Assembly (NCBI RefSeq): GCF_023078475.1
Contig: NZ_CP095741.1
Location: 3,286,001-3,350,000, forward strand
Length of the DNA: 64,000 bases
From: Luteibacter aegosomaticola
Lineage (GTDB): Bacteria > Pseudomonadota > Gammaproteobacteria > Xanthomonadales > Rhodanobacteraceae
Reading direction: 5' to 3'
In this document: positions 26,676 through 40,063 of the stretch, piece by piece
Numbering within the stretch: position 1 is the first letter of the stretch
How the letters are laid out: each line of letters opens with the position of its first letter
Notes under the pieces: generated by a model
Database searches by the model: none
What the model saw: only the letters and a program-made list of their open reading frames with translations
Told to the model about the DNA's origin: nothing
Translations under genes and position numbers: made by a program

Positions 26676-27359
26676 TCATCCGATGCCGCCAAGTAGCGGT
26701 ACGAAACTCACCGCGCCAAGTTCTTCGCGGATAACTTCGCCGTTTTCGTCCTTGCGCAACCGGATAAGCACCTGCTGGCTGGGGCTGCCCACCGGCGCGA
26801 CCAGGACGCCGCCGGGTTTCAGTTGATCGAGCAATTGCGTGGGGATGCGGTCGCCAGCGGCCGTGAGGATGATGCCATCGAACGGGGCATCGGACGGCCA
26901 GCCCAGCTTGCCGTCGTCATGGCGCGAACGCAGGTTCTCGATACCCAGCTGGCGGAACCGGCGACGGGCCTGGCGCAGGAGCTCCTCGATGCGCTCCACC
27001 GTGTAGACGGTGGGCACGATCCCCGCGAGTACGGCGGCCTGGTAGCCCGACCCCGTGCCGATTTCGAGCACCCGCTCGGGGATGCCATGTTCAATCAGCG
27101 CTTCGGTCATGCGCGCCACGATCCAGGGCTGGGAAATGGTTTGCCCGTGGCCGATCGGGAGCGCGTTGTTCTCGTAGGCACGCGAGTGCAGCGCCTGGTC
27201 GATGAAATGATGGCGGGGCAACTGGCGAATGACCTCCAGCACACGCTCATCGCGAATACCCTCTTCCGCCAGCTTGGCAGCCAGGCGGTCGCGGGCGCGC
27301 TGCGAGGTCATGCCTTCGCCACGCAATGCCGACGCTGGCAGGGCGTGCAGGTTCACCAC
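26676..27359 (-). CDS. pcm: Protein-L-isoaspartate O-methyltransferase
   Basis: It methylates isoaspartyl residues in ageing proteins so they can reset to aspartate. The 227 residues contain GHGQTISQPWIVARMTE (substrate loop), the SAM motif VLEIGTGSGYQAAVLA, DGIILTAA and LKPGGVLVAPVG. The start is GTG at 27359, one base after the surE stop; an ATG 16 codons in (MTSQRARDRL) is the alternative. Family members in this order carry similar N-terminal extensions. surE-pcm pairing is classical. Confidence 0.95.
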   Translation of the reverse strand: MVNLHALPASALRGEGMTSQRARDRLAAKLAEEGIRDERVLEVIRQLPRHHFIDQALHSRAYENNALPIGHGQTISQPWIVARMTEALIEHGIPERVLEIGTGSGYQAAVLAGIVPTVYTVERIEELLRQARRRFRQLGIENLRSRHDDGKLGWPSDAPFDGIILTAAGDRIPTQLLDQLKPGGVLVAPVGSPSQQVLIRLRKDENGEVIREELGAVSFVPLLGGIG

Positions 27360-27360
27360 G

Positions 27361-28143
27361 TCAGGCGGCCTCCTCGCTGTCCATGGCCGACGAAAGCGAG
27401 AGCATCCAGCTGCTCACCTTCTCCAGCGCCTGGAAGCGCGTGAGATCGGTATGGATAGGTGACACCGAAACGTAGCCGCGACTGACCGCGTTGAAATCGG
27501 TACCCGGGCCTTCGTCGTCCACCTTGCCCGGCGGACCGATCCACCACATGTCGCGGCCGCGCGGATCCTCGGTGCGGATAGCCGGTGCGGACCGGTGCCG
27601 CTTGCCCAGGCGGGTGACCTCGAAGCCCTGGATCTCCTCCCACGGAAGGTCAGGGACGTTCACGTTCAAGATGGTGTCGGCCGGGAGTGGATCGACGACC
27701 AGGCGGCGCATGAGCATGAGCACGGCGTGGGCAGCGGATTCGAAATGATGGCCCGAGCCTTCTTTCGTCACCAGCGATACCGCGATGGCGGGCAAGCCGA
27801 GGAAGCGCCCTTCCATCGCCGCGGAGACCGTCCCTGAATAGATGACGTCATCGCCGAGGTTGGCGCAGTTGTTGATACCCGAGACAACGATATCGATCTC
27901 GTGATCGAGCAGGCCCGAGAGCGCGAGGTGGACGCAATCCGTGGGTGTGCCCGCGACACGATAGCGCCGCTCGTCGAGACGATGTACGCGGATAGGCGCA
28001 TCGAGGGTGAGCGAATTACTTGCGCCGGAGCGGTCACGGTCAGGGGCGACCACGGTCACCGTGCCGAACCCGGCAAGACGCTCGGCAAGCACCCGGATGC
28101 CCGGAGCTTCCACGCCGTCGTCGTTGCTAACCAGAACTTGCAT
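27361..28143 (-). CDS. surE: 5'/3'-nucleotidase SurE
   Basis: SurE removes phosphate from nucleoside monophosphates and short polyphosphates, mainly under stress. The 260 residues start with [16 protein letters not shown], whose two Asp bind the metal. [13 protein letters not shown] follows, with Ser and Asn near the active site, then [19 protein letters not shown]. It heads surE-pcm-yqaA-nlpD. In most relatives truD is directly upstream in the same direction; here an oppositely oriented smr gene separates them. Confidence 0.96.
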   Translation of the reverse strand: MQVLVSNDDGVEAPGIRVLAERLAGFGTVTVVAPDRDRSGASNSLTLDAPIRVHRLDERRYRVAGTPTDCVHLALSGLLDHEIDIVVSGINNCANLGDDVIYSGTVSAAMEGRFLGLPAIAVSLVTKEGSGHHFESAAHAVLMLMRRLVVDPLPADTILNVNVPDLPWEEIQGFEVTRLGKRHRSAPAIRTEDPRGRDMWWIGPPGKVDDEGPGTDFNAVSRGYVSVSPIHTDLTRFQALEKVSSWMLSLSSAMDSEEAA

Positions 28144-28259
28144 GCTGATCCAGATCGAAAAACGGGGCTGGCGGCCCCATATTCAACCCGGGCCGCGCGA
28201 CCACCCAAGTCTACCGGAGCGGGGCGCGGGATTCACCGGAACCGGCTAGGATGGAGTTC

Positions 28260-28802
28260 ATGAAACGACGAAGTCCCTCGGTGCATGACGACGACAGCCG
28301 CCTGTTCCGCGAGGCGATCGGCGACGTCCGGCCCATGATTGCCAGGGAAGCCGTACCGGAGCGGCCCCGCCCGGCCCCGGTGCCATTCATGCGCGATGCG
28401 GATGAAGCGGCGGTTCCTGCGGATTCCATGCTGTTCGACTACGACCCCGCGGATCTCGAAGTCGGTGAAGAATTATCGTACCTGCGTGACGGCTATCCAC
28501 CGAAAGTGCTGAAACAGCTCAAGCGCGGCCAGTTCAGCATCCAGGCCGAGGTTGACCTGCATCAGATGAACGCGGCGGCTGCGCAGCTCACCATCGCTGA
28601 ATTCCTGGCCGAGTGCCGTCATGACGGTGTGCGCTGCGCCAGGATCATCCACGGCAAGGGCCTGCGCTCCAAAGCCGCCGGGCCGGTCCTGAAGGGCCTC
28701 ACCGACAAATTGCTACGGCGGCGTGACGATGTGGTCGCCTTCGCCTCGGCCAAGCCCGCTCAAGGCGGCACGGGCGCAGTGATCGTCCTGCTTAAAGCCT
28801 GA
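28260..28802 (+). CDS. Smr-domain protein (MutS2 C-terminal-type endonuclease domain)
   Basis: 180 residues. The C-terminal half is an Smr domain: the family's DLHxMxxxxA start is VDLHQMNAAAAQLTIAEFL, and its HGKG loop appears as ARIIHGKGLRSKAAGPVLK. Such domains nick DNA or RNA. The N-terminal half is charged (RLFREAIGDVRPM) like other stand-alone proteobacterial Smr proteins. ATG 28260 is chosen because AGGA lies 8 bases upstream; ATG 28251 overlaps that site. It is read against both neighbours, truD and surE, in a region that is usually one continuous operon. Confidence 0.88.
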   Translation: MKRRSPSVHDDDSRLFREAIGDVRPMIAREAVPERPRPAPVPFMRDADEAAVPADSMLFDYDPADLEVGEELSYLRDGYPPKVLKQLKRGQFSIQAEVDLHQMNAAAAQLTIAEFLAECRHDGVRCARIIHGKGLRSKAAGPVLKGLTDKLLRRRDDVVAFASAKPAQGGTGAVIVLLKA

Positions 28803-28821
28803 CGCTCCTACATAGCCACGG

Positions 28822-29838
28822 TCAGCTGGTCAGGGCGAGCTCGCGGATCACCGTGGTGGCATAGGCGCCGGCGGGCAGCGCGAAGCTTACTTCGAGTGCG
28901 CCATCTTCCAGCCAGCGCCACGCGAAATCGGCGGGCTTGAGACGCAGCGCACGGCGCTCCTGATCCATCCGCGCGCCAACAAGGCCTTCCGCAAGATCGG
29001 CGTCGCGGGCGGCAACGGCATTCTCAAGCGCCGCGACATCCCCGGAGGCCGGCGTATCTCCCCTGCCCCACAAAGGCCCGGTCGGATGGATATCGAAGCG
29101 GGCGAGACGCTCGGCAAGCGCGTCGTTGAACACTTCCGGCCCGAACCACGAACGCGAACCATCCAGGCCCCAGATCTCGCCATCCATGCCCGCATCCCAC
29201 GTACCGGCTGCCACGCGCTCGGCCAGGGCGCCATTGAAAATGTGCGAGCGTGCCGACGACAGCAGGATCGAGCGCTTGTCACGATCGACGCGACGGCCCT
29301 TGAACATCGCACGCGCCTGCTCGACGTTATTGCCGCCCAGGCCAAAGCGCTGCTCACCAAAATAATTCGGCACGCCTCGCGCAGCGATTGCGCTAAGGCG
29401 CGCCTCGGCCTCGGCACGATCACCCTCGATCTCACGCAGCACGAGCACGAAACGATTCCCGCGCAACCCGCCACGCTTGATCTTGCGCGAGTGCCGCCCA
29501 AGCGCCGTCAGCGTCACGCCGGCATGCGGGAACGCGCTCCAGTCCGGATCCGCCTTGCCCGGCAACTGCACGGTAAAGACCTGGCGCGTCACCGCGTGGC
29601 GATCCTTCATGCCGGCATAGCCCACGTTCATGGGCGGGATGCCGGCGAACTTTGCCACCTCGCGCGCGACCCAGTCGGTGTTCTCACCGCGCTTCTCGAC
29701 CAGCACGAAGGCATGCTCGCCCGCACCGTCCGGCTCGTAGCCGAGGATTTCTTCCACGAAGAAATCCTCAGGCTGGCTGCGCAGGCGGGCACGCAGCGGC
29801 GGCGCGCCAAACGCGAAGGGAAGTTCGTTCTCGCTCAT
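28822..29838 (-). CDS. truD: tRNA pseudouridine(13) synthase TruD
   Basis: TruD makes pseudouridine 13 in tRNA-Glu. The signature GYAGMKDRHAVTRQ (from about 76) holds the catalytic Asp, and the TruD insertion region follows with KIKRGGLRGNRFVLVLRE and NYFGEQRFG. The 338 residues match the family (about 350). ATG 29838 is preferred (AAGG 10 bases upstream); a GTG three codons earlier sits too close to that site. It starts 13 bases after the mgtE stop and so is probably in the same transcript as ispD-ispF. Confidence 0.95.
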   Translation of the reverse strand: MSENELPFAFGAPPLRARLRSQPEDFFVEEILGYEPDGAGEHAFVLVEKRGENTDWVAREVAKFAGIPPMNVGYAGMKDRHAVTRQVFTVQLPGKADPDWSAFPHAGVTLTALGRHSRKIKRGGLRGNRFVLVLREIEGDRAEAEARLSAIAARGVPNYFGEQRFGLGGNNVEQARAMFKGRRVDRDKRSILLSSARSHIFNGALAERVAAGTWDAGMDGEIWGLDGSRSWFGPEVFNDALAERLARFDIHPTGPLWGRGDTPASGDVAALENAVAARDADLAEGLVGARMDQERRALRLKPADFAWRWLEDGALEVSFALPAGAYATTVIRELALTS

Positions 29839-29851
29839 CGGGGTCACGCCT

Positions 29852-31279
29852 TTACATCAGGAACAGGGTGGCAAGCCCAAGGAAAATAAAGAAGCCACCG
29901 CTATCGGTCATGGCGGTAATCAAAACGCTGGAGCCCAGCGCCGGATCCCGGCCCAGTTTGACCATCAACATGGGGATGCCGACACCCATGAAAGCGGCAA
30001 GCAGCAGATTAAGCGTCATCGCCGCCGTCATGACCAGGCCAAGCGAAGCGCTGTGATACAGCAGCCAGGCGACGATGCCGATCACGCCACCCCAGAGCAG
30101 GCCATTGATCAGCGCGACGCCAAGCTCCTTCCGCCACAAACGGCTGGCGTGACCCGTGCTGATCTGCTCCAGTGCCATGGCGCGGACGATCATGGTGATG
30201 GTCTGGTTGCCGGAGTTGCCACCGATGCCCGCCACGATGGGCATCAGTGCGGCGAGCGCCACCAGCTTCTCGATCGAATGCTCGAACAGGCCGATCACGC
30301 GGGAGGCGATAAACGCCGTGACAAGGTTGGTCGCCAGCCATGCCCAGCGGTTGCGCACCGATTTCCAGACCGAGGCAAAGATGTCTTCCTCTTCACGGAG
30401 ACCGCCGCGCGAGAGCGCTTCCGCCTCGCCTTCCTCGCGAATGAAATCGATCATCGCGTCAACAGCGATGCGCCCAATCAGGCGCATCTGCGCATCGACC
30501 ACCGGCGCGGTCACGAGGTCGTAGCGCTCGAAGGCCTGCGCCACATCGTAGGCATCATCTTCGGGGCGGAACGTATTCACGTCCGGCGCCATGATCTCGT
30601 GGACCATCTTGTCGGGCGAATTCACCAGCAACCAGTGCAGGGGCAACACGCCTGTCAGCACGTGGTCGGCATTCACCACGAAGAGCTTATCGGTCTGCGC
30701 CGGCAGTTCGTCGAACCGGCGCAGGTAACGCATGACCACCTCGAGGCTGATGTCCTCGCGAATGGTGACCATGTCGAAATCCATCAACGCGCCAACCTGG
30801 TCGTCCTCGTAGGACATGGCGGCTTGCACGCGCTCGCGCTCCTGCGCGTCGAGGCTCGCCATCAGTTCCGGCAGCACCTCGGTGGGCAGGTCGTCGACAA
30901 GGTCGGCGAGCTCGTCCGCATCCAGCGGCTCGACGGCCGCGAGGATCTCGCGGTCGTCCATATCGGCGATCAGCGATTCGCGGACCGAATCGGAGACCTC
31001 AAGGAGGATTTCACCATCCCGGTCGCTGCGCACGCGCTGCCATACGGCGAGGCGATCCTCCAGCGGCAGCGATTCCAGCACATCGGCCAGGTCCGCCGGG
31101 TGCAGGCCATCGAGCGTCGCCTGGAGTTGGATATCGATCCGCTCGAGCGTCGCGGCATCGCCAGCCGGCGTGATCGCATCCAGCGCCTCGATGGCCTCGC
31201 GGCGACGCAGCAGGTCATTGACCGTCTCGATGCGATCCTGCAGGCGCGGCGCCGGCGTGCGGGCCTCCAGCTCGGTCAC
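29852..31279 (-). CDS. mgtE: Magnesium transporter MgtE
   Basis: MgtE is a dimeric Mg2+ channel of the inner membrane gated by its cytoplasmic domains. The 475 residues have the N-terminal acidic superhelical domain (to about 130), two CBS domains (about 140-265) and five C-terminal membrane helices. The filter-forming [10 protein letters not shown] motif and a terminal [18 protein letters not shown] are visible. The start overlaps the ispF stop as ATGA. Its place between ispF and truD is not the usual one, so it appears inserted in an otherwise conserved operon. No Mg-sensing leader is visible because it is translationally coupled. Confidence 0.96.
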   Translation of the reverse strand: MTELEARTPAPRLQDRIETVNDLLRRREAIEALDAITPAGDAATLERIDIQLQATLDGLHPADLADVLESLPLEDRLAVWQRVRSDRDGEILLEVSDSVRESLIADMDDREILAAVEPLDADELADLVDDLPTEVLPELMASLDAQERERVQAAMSYEDDQVGALMDFDMVTIREDISLEVVMRYLRRFDELPAQTDKLFVVNADHVLTGVLPLHWLLVNSPDKMVHEIMAPDVNTFRPEDDAYDVAQAFERYDLVTAPVVDAQMRLIGRIAVDAMIDFIREEGEAEALSRGGLREEEDIFASVWKSVRNRWAWLATNLVTAFIASRVIGLFEHSIEKLVALAALMPIVAGIGGNSGNQTITMIVRAMALEQISTGHASRLWRKELGVALINGLLWGGVIGIVAWLLYHSASLGLVMTAAMTLNLLLAAFMGVGIPMLMVKLGRDPALGSSVLITAMTDSGGFFIFLGLATLFLM

Positions 31280-31752
31280 GCCGGCTGCACCAGCACACTG
31301 GCCAGGGCCGCGATACCTTCGCGGCGACCGGTGAAACCGAGCGTTTCCGTCGTAGTCGCCTTGATGCTGATGCGGTCGATATCGACGCCGAGATCCGCCG
31401 CGATGTTCACGCGCATGGCATCCGCGTGCGGAAGCACCTTGGGTGCCTCGCAGATCACGGTGACGTCAGCGTTGCCCAACACGTAGCCACGCGACAGTAC
31501 GAGTTCACGCACCGCACGCACGAAGGTACGGCTATCGGCGCCACGCCACTTCTCGTCCGAAGGCGGAAAATGCTTGCCAATGTCGCCCAACGCCAGCGCG
31601 CCAAGCAGCGCATCGCACAGCGCATGCAACACGACATCGCCATCGGAATGCGCCAGCACGCCCTGCTTGTGCGCCACGCGCACGCCGCCGAGCATCACGT
31701 GATCGCCTTCGCCGAAGGCGTGCACGTCGAATCCCTGTCCGATGCGAATCAT
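31276..31752 (-). CDS. ispF: 2-C-methyl-D-erythritol 2,4-cyclodiphosphate synthase
   Basis: Fifth step of the MEP isoprenoid pathway, forming MEcPP from CDP-ME-2-phosphate. The 158 residues open with [16 protein letters not shown], giving zinc ligands Asp8 and His10, with His42 in [14 protein letters not shown]. The conserved FPPSD and the C-terminal [19 protein letters not shown] are present. The start overlaps the ispD stop by 4 bases, and the stop overlaps mgtE by 4. Confidence 0.97.
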   Translation of the reverse strand: MIRIGQGFDVHAFGEGDHVMLGGVRVAHKQGVLAHSDGDVVLHALCDALLGALALGDIGKHFPPSDEKWRGADSRTFVRAVRELVLSRGYVLGNADVTVICEAPKVLPHADAMRVNIAADLGVDIDRISIKATTTETLGFTGRREGIAALASVLVQPA

Positions 31753-32438
31753 CTTGTCCTCCCGAGCAGGAACTCCGCCAGGGCGAAATCCGCCGGCGTG
31801 GTCACCTTGATATTGTCTTCCGAGCCCTCGACGAGCAGCGGCTTGCCGCCTGCCCGCTCGATGGCCATGGCCTCATCGCTGACGACGATACCGGCGTCGG
31901 CGGCAAGGCGGAGTGCACGCGCCAGGCCGGCGCGGCGGAACATTTGTGGCGTAAAGGCCCGCCATCGGCCATCGCGGGGCTCGGTCGCCAGGCTGTGGCC
32001 CGAGTCGTCCGCGCGCTTCAGCGTGTCACGCAGGGGCGCACCCAGCAGGCCGCCCTCGCCGGTCCCGGCGAGAGTGATCAGGCGCGTGATGTCGTCAGCG
32101 CGTACGCACGGGCGCGCCGCGTCGTGCACGAGGACAAAGGCATCGGACGCTACCGAGGCCGGCAGCGCATCGACGCCCGCCAGCACGGAATAACTACGTT
32201 CACTGCCACCCACCGCGGTCAGCAGTGGTTTGCCGAGGACATGGTCGACAGCGGCGAAATGGGTGTCATCCGCCGCAATCACCACCATCAGGCCGGCGAT
32301 CAGCGGATGGGCGGCCAGCCGCTCCAGGGTGTGGTCCAGCAGTGGCCGGCCGGCCACGTGCTGGTATTGCTTCGGCCGGTCGCCGCCGGCCCGGACGCCC
32401 TTGCCGGCGGCCGGTATCACGCACCAGAGCGCGTCCAT
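31749..32438 (-). CDS. ispD: 2-C-methyl-D-erythritol 4-phosphate cytidylyltransferase
   Basis: Third step of the MEP pathway, joining CTP and MEP. The 229 residues have the nucleotide-binding start [20 protein letters not shown], the [11 protein letters not shown] motif and [14 protein letters not shown] near the end. It begins on the last base of ftsB (TAATG) and overlaps ispF by 4, so ftsB-ispD-ispF-mgtE are tightly coupled. Confidence 0.97.
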   Translation of the reverse strand: MDALWCVIPAAGKGVRAGGDRPKQYQHVAGRPLLDHTLERLAAHPLIAGLMVVIAADDTHFAAVDHVLGKPLLTAVGGSERSYSVLAGVDALPASVASDAFVLVHDAARPCVRADDITRLITLAGTGEGGLLGAPLRDTLKRADDSGHSLATEPRDGRWRAFTPQMFRRAGLARALRLAADAGIVVSDEAMAIERAGGKPLLVEGSEDNIKVTTPADFALAEFLLGRTR

Positions 32439-32782
32439 TACTGGTCGCCGGCGGTGACGGGCGGCGGAGGCGGCGGCGCGCTGGTCGCGGCCCCCGGCTC
32501 CACCACCTGGTAGAACGTCTCACCCGGCTTGATCAGGCCCAGTTCCTGGCGCGCACGCGCTTCGGTGGCCTGTTCACCGTGCTTGAGGTCTTCCACATCG
32601 GCCGCGAGCGCAGCATTCCGCTTCTGCAACGTGGCGTTCTCATCGGTCTGGTTCTTGACCGATGCACGCAGGGACTCCACCTCGGCCATCCCCCCACCGC
32701 CGACCCACAGCTTCAGCTGCAGCGCGATGAGGATGACGACGAGGATCAGGCCGACCCAGCGCAGGAGTGCCGCGTTGCTCAC
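32438..32782 (-). CDS. ftsB: Cell division protein FtsB
   Basis: FtsB is a small bitopic protein that joins FtsL and FtsQ and signals to the septal synthase. The 114 residues have a short N-terminus, one membrane helix (about 8-26, WVGLILVVILIALQLKLWV), a coiled coil (EVESLRASVKNQTDENATLQKRNAALAADVEDL), and the conserved EARARQELGLIKPGETFY. The C-terminal tail is Pro-rich (six prolines in a row), longer than in E. coli. It lies 9 bases after eno. Confidence 0.95.
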   Translation of the reverse strand: MSNAALLRWVGLILVVILIALQLKLWVGGGGMAEVESLRASVKNQTDENATLQKRNAALAADVEDLKHGEQATEARARQELGLIKPGETFYQVVEPGAATSAPPPPPPVTAGDQ

Positions 32783-32791
32783 GGGACCTGG

Positions 32792-34135
<1,344 letters not shown>

Positions 34136-34184
34136 TCATCGCGGCGCCGGTACCTTGGGAGGCCCCTGGGCCCCTTGAAGACGT

Positions 34185-34208
34185 GCCCGGCGCACAACGG
34201 CGCCGGGC
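34185..34208 (-). terminator. Hairpin between pyrG and eno
   Basis: A 9-bp stem, GCCCGGCGC (34185-34193) with its complement (34200-34208), loop of 6. On the minus strand it is followed by ACGTCTTC with no T run, so it is more likely an attenuator or stability element than a full terminator. Confidence 0.4.
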
Positions 34209-34224
34209 GATGCCCATCATAGCG

Positions 34225-37788
<3,564 letters not shown>

Positions 37789-37799
37789 CGCCAATCCCC

Positions 37800-37895
37800 G
37801 TAGGAGCCCACCCTGTGGGCGACATCTTTTCGCGAAACCCCAACAGGCCCTGTGGCGGCGGTACGAAAGGCGTCGCCCACAGGGTGGGCTCCTAC
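37800..37895. repeat. REP pair (BIME) between the aminopeptidase gene and parE
   Basis: Two inverted 24-bp REP cores, 37800-37823 and 37872-37895, with GTAGGAGC heads pointing outward and a 48-bp spacer. The spacer shares TTTCGCGA and CAGGCCCTG blocks with the other pairs in this window. It begins 11 bases after the stop codon. Confidence 0.93.
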
Positions 37896-38008
37896 AGGGC
37901 GGTGGCACCGTGACCTGAATCTCATGGAGTGACATCGCCTGGCCGCACACTTGACCGACCTGCGACCGTCACCCATCCTGCCCGGCTAACGAAACGACTC
38001 CCCGCCTG

Positions 38009-39901
38009 ATGAATACTCGCTACAACGCCTCAGACATCGAAGTCCTCAGTGGCCTTGACCCGGTCAAGCGCCGCCCCGGCATGTACACCGATACCTCGCG
38101 CCCGAACCACCTGGCGCAGGAAGTCATCGATAACTCCGTCGACGAGGCCCTGGCTGGCCACGCCAAGACCATCGACGTCACGGTCTTCAATGATGGCTCG
38201 GTCGAGGTCAGCGACGATGGCCGCGGCATGCCGGTGGATATCCACCCGGACGAGAAGGTCCCCGGTGTCGAGCTGATCCTCACCCGCCTGCACGCGGGCG
38301 GTAAGTTCTCGAACAAGAACTACGCCTTCTCGGGCGGCCTGCACGGCGTGGGCGTCTCGGTGGTGAATGCGCTTTCGACCCGCGTGGATGTCACCATCCG
38401 CCGCGAGGGCCAGGAATTCCGCATGAGCTTCGAGAACGGCGACCGCGCCAGTGAGCTCGAAGTCATCGGCACCGTCCCCAAGAAGAAGACTGGCACCACG
38501 CTGCGCTTCTGGCCGGATCCGAAGTACTTCGACTCCCCGCGCATCCTCGTCTCCAAGCTCAAGCACCTGCTGCGCGCGAAAGCCGTGCTCTGCGCTGGCC
38601 TCACCGTGCGCCTGCACGATGAATCCGCCGCGGGCGAAGTCACCGAGTGGTATTTCGAAGACGGCCTGCAGGATTACCTGCGCGCCGAACTGCAGGGCGC
38701 CGAAGCGCTGCCAGCCGATCTCTTCGTGAAGCACTTCGCGCGCGAGACCGACACGGTCGACGTCGCGCTGTGCTGGCTGCCGGAAGGCGAGCTCGTGCAG
38801 GAAAGCTACGTCAACCTCATCCCCACCGCGCAGGGCGGCACGCACGTGAACGGCCTGCGCTCGGGCCTCACGAACGCCATCCGCGAATTCTGCGACCTGC
38901 GCAACCTGCTGCCGCGCGGCGTCAAGCTCGCGCCGGAAGACGTGTGGGAGCGCCTCGCGTTCGTGCTCAGCGTCAAGCTGCAGGATGCGCAGTTCGCTGG
39001 CCAGACCAAGGAACGTCTCTCGTCGCGTAATGCGGCGGGCGTCGTTGAAGGCGTCGTGCACGATGCCTTCAGCCTGTGGCTGAACCAGCACGTGGATCTC
39101 GGCGAGAAGATCGCCCAGCTGGCGATCGAACGCGCCAGCGCCCGCCTCAAAGCGGCCAAGCAGGTGGTGCGCAAGAAGATCACCTCGGGCCCCGCCCTGC
39201 CCGGCAAGCTCGCCGACTGCGCCTCCACCGATCTCACCCGCACCGAAATCTTCCTCGTGGAAGGCGATTCGGCCGGCGGCTCGGCCAAGCAGGCCCGCGA
39301 CAAGGACTTCCAGGCGATCATGCCGTTGCGCGGCAAGATCCTGAACACCTGGGAAGTCGAGTCGACCGCCGTGCTCGCCTCGCAGGAAGTGCACGACCTG
39401 GCCGTGGCCATCGGTTGCGATCCGGGCAAGGATGACCTCAGCGGCCTGCGTTACGGCAAGGTCGTGATCCTGGCCGATGCGGATTCCGACGGCCTGCACA
39501 TCGCCACCCTGCTCTCGGCGCTGTTCCTTCGCCACTTCCCCACCCTGGTGCGCGAAGGCCACGTCTTCGTCGCCATGCCGCCGCTGTTCCGCGTCGACGT
39601 GGGCAAGCAGGTGTTCTACTGCCTGGACGAGGAAGAGAAGCGCCTCATGCTCGAGAAGGTGGAACGCGAAAAGATGAAGGGCGCCGTCTCGGTCACCCGC
39701 TTCAAAGGCCTGGGCGAGATGAACCCGGCACAGCTGCGCGAATCCACTGTGCATCCGGATACGCGTCGTCTCGTGCAGCTCACCGTCGAGTCGGATGACG
39801 GCACGGCGAAACTGATGGACATGCTGCTGGCGAAGAAGCGCGCAAGCGATCGCAAGCAATGGCTCGAAGAGAAAGGCGACCTAGCCACCCTCGAGGTCTG
39901 A
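38009..39901 (+). CDS. parE: DNA topoisomerase IV subunit B
   Basis: ParE is the ATPase subunit of topoisomerase IV, which unlinks daughter chromosomes. The 630 residues show the GHKL fold: EVIDNSVDEALAGHA (Asn/Glu for Mg-ATP), DDGRGMPVDIH and GLHGVGVSVVNAL. The TOPRIM domain has FLVEGDSAGGSAKQARD and DADSDG. The ending RKQWLEEKGDLATLEV and TVESDDGTAKLMDMLL lack the GyrB insertion, so this is ParE and not GyrB. It carries the main fluoroquinolone-region motif PLRGKILN. A strong terminator and a REP pair follow. Confidence 0.96.
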   Translation: MNTRYNASDIEVLSGLDPVKRRPGMYTDTSRPNHLAQEVIDNSVDEALAGHAKTIDVTVFNDGSVEVSDDGRGMPVDIHPDEKVPGVELILTRLHAGGKFSNKNYAFSGGLHGVGVSVVNALSTRVDVTIRREGQEFRMSFENGDRASELEVIGTVPKKKTGTTLRFWPDPKYFDSPRILVSKLKHLLRAKAVLCAGLTVRLHDESAAGEVTEWYFEDGLQDYLRAELQGAEALPADLFVKHFARETDTVDVALCWLPEGELVQESYVNLIPTAQGGTHVNGLRSGLTNAIREFCDLRNLLPRGVKLAPEDVWERLAFVLSVKLQDAQFAGQTKERLSSRNAAGVVEGVVHDAFSLWLNQHVDLGEKIAQLAIERASARLKAAKQVVRKKITSGPALPGKLADCASTDLTRTEIFLVEGDSAGGSAKQARDKDFQAIMPLRGKILNTWEVESTAVLASQEVHDLAVAIGCDPGKDDLSGLRYGKVVILADADSDGLHIATLLSALFLRHFPTLVREGHVFVAMPPLFRVDVGKQVFYCLDEEEKRLMLEKVEREKMKGAVSVTRFKGLGEMNPAQLRESTVHPDTRRLVQLTVESDDGTAKLMDMLLAKKRASDRKQWLEEKGDLATLEV

Positions 39902-39904
39902 TCC

Positions 39905-39938
39905 AAAAAAAGCCCGGCAATCGCCGGGCTCTTTTTTT
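39905..39938 (+). terminator. Intrinsic terminator after parE
   Basis: Stem AGCCCGGC (39911-39918) with GCCGGGCT (39923-39930), loop AATC, followed by C and T7. The A run on the left side would let it also stop minus-strand transcription from pgi. Confidence 0.95.
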
Positions 39939-39946
39939 GGCTTTCT

Positions 39947-40040
39947 GTAGGAGCCCACCCTGTGGGCGACGCCGTTCGCGATAACGCGACAGGGCCTGCG
40001 CGGTGAGGCGAAAGATGTCGCCCACAGGGTGGGCTCCTAC
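39947..40040. repeat. REP pair (BIME) between parE and pgi
   Basis: Inverted 24-bp cores at 39947-39970 and 40017-40040, heads outward, 46-bp spacer. It lies between two convergent genes, directly after the parE terminator. The spacer (TTCGCGATAAC ... GGTGAGGCGAAAGAT) is nearly identical to that of the pair at 41786. Confidence 0.93.
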
Positions 40041-40063
40041 GAAAGCGGCGTCGCGAAGCCGGG

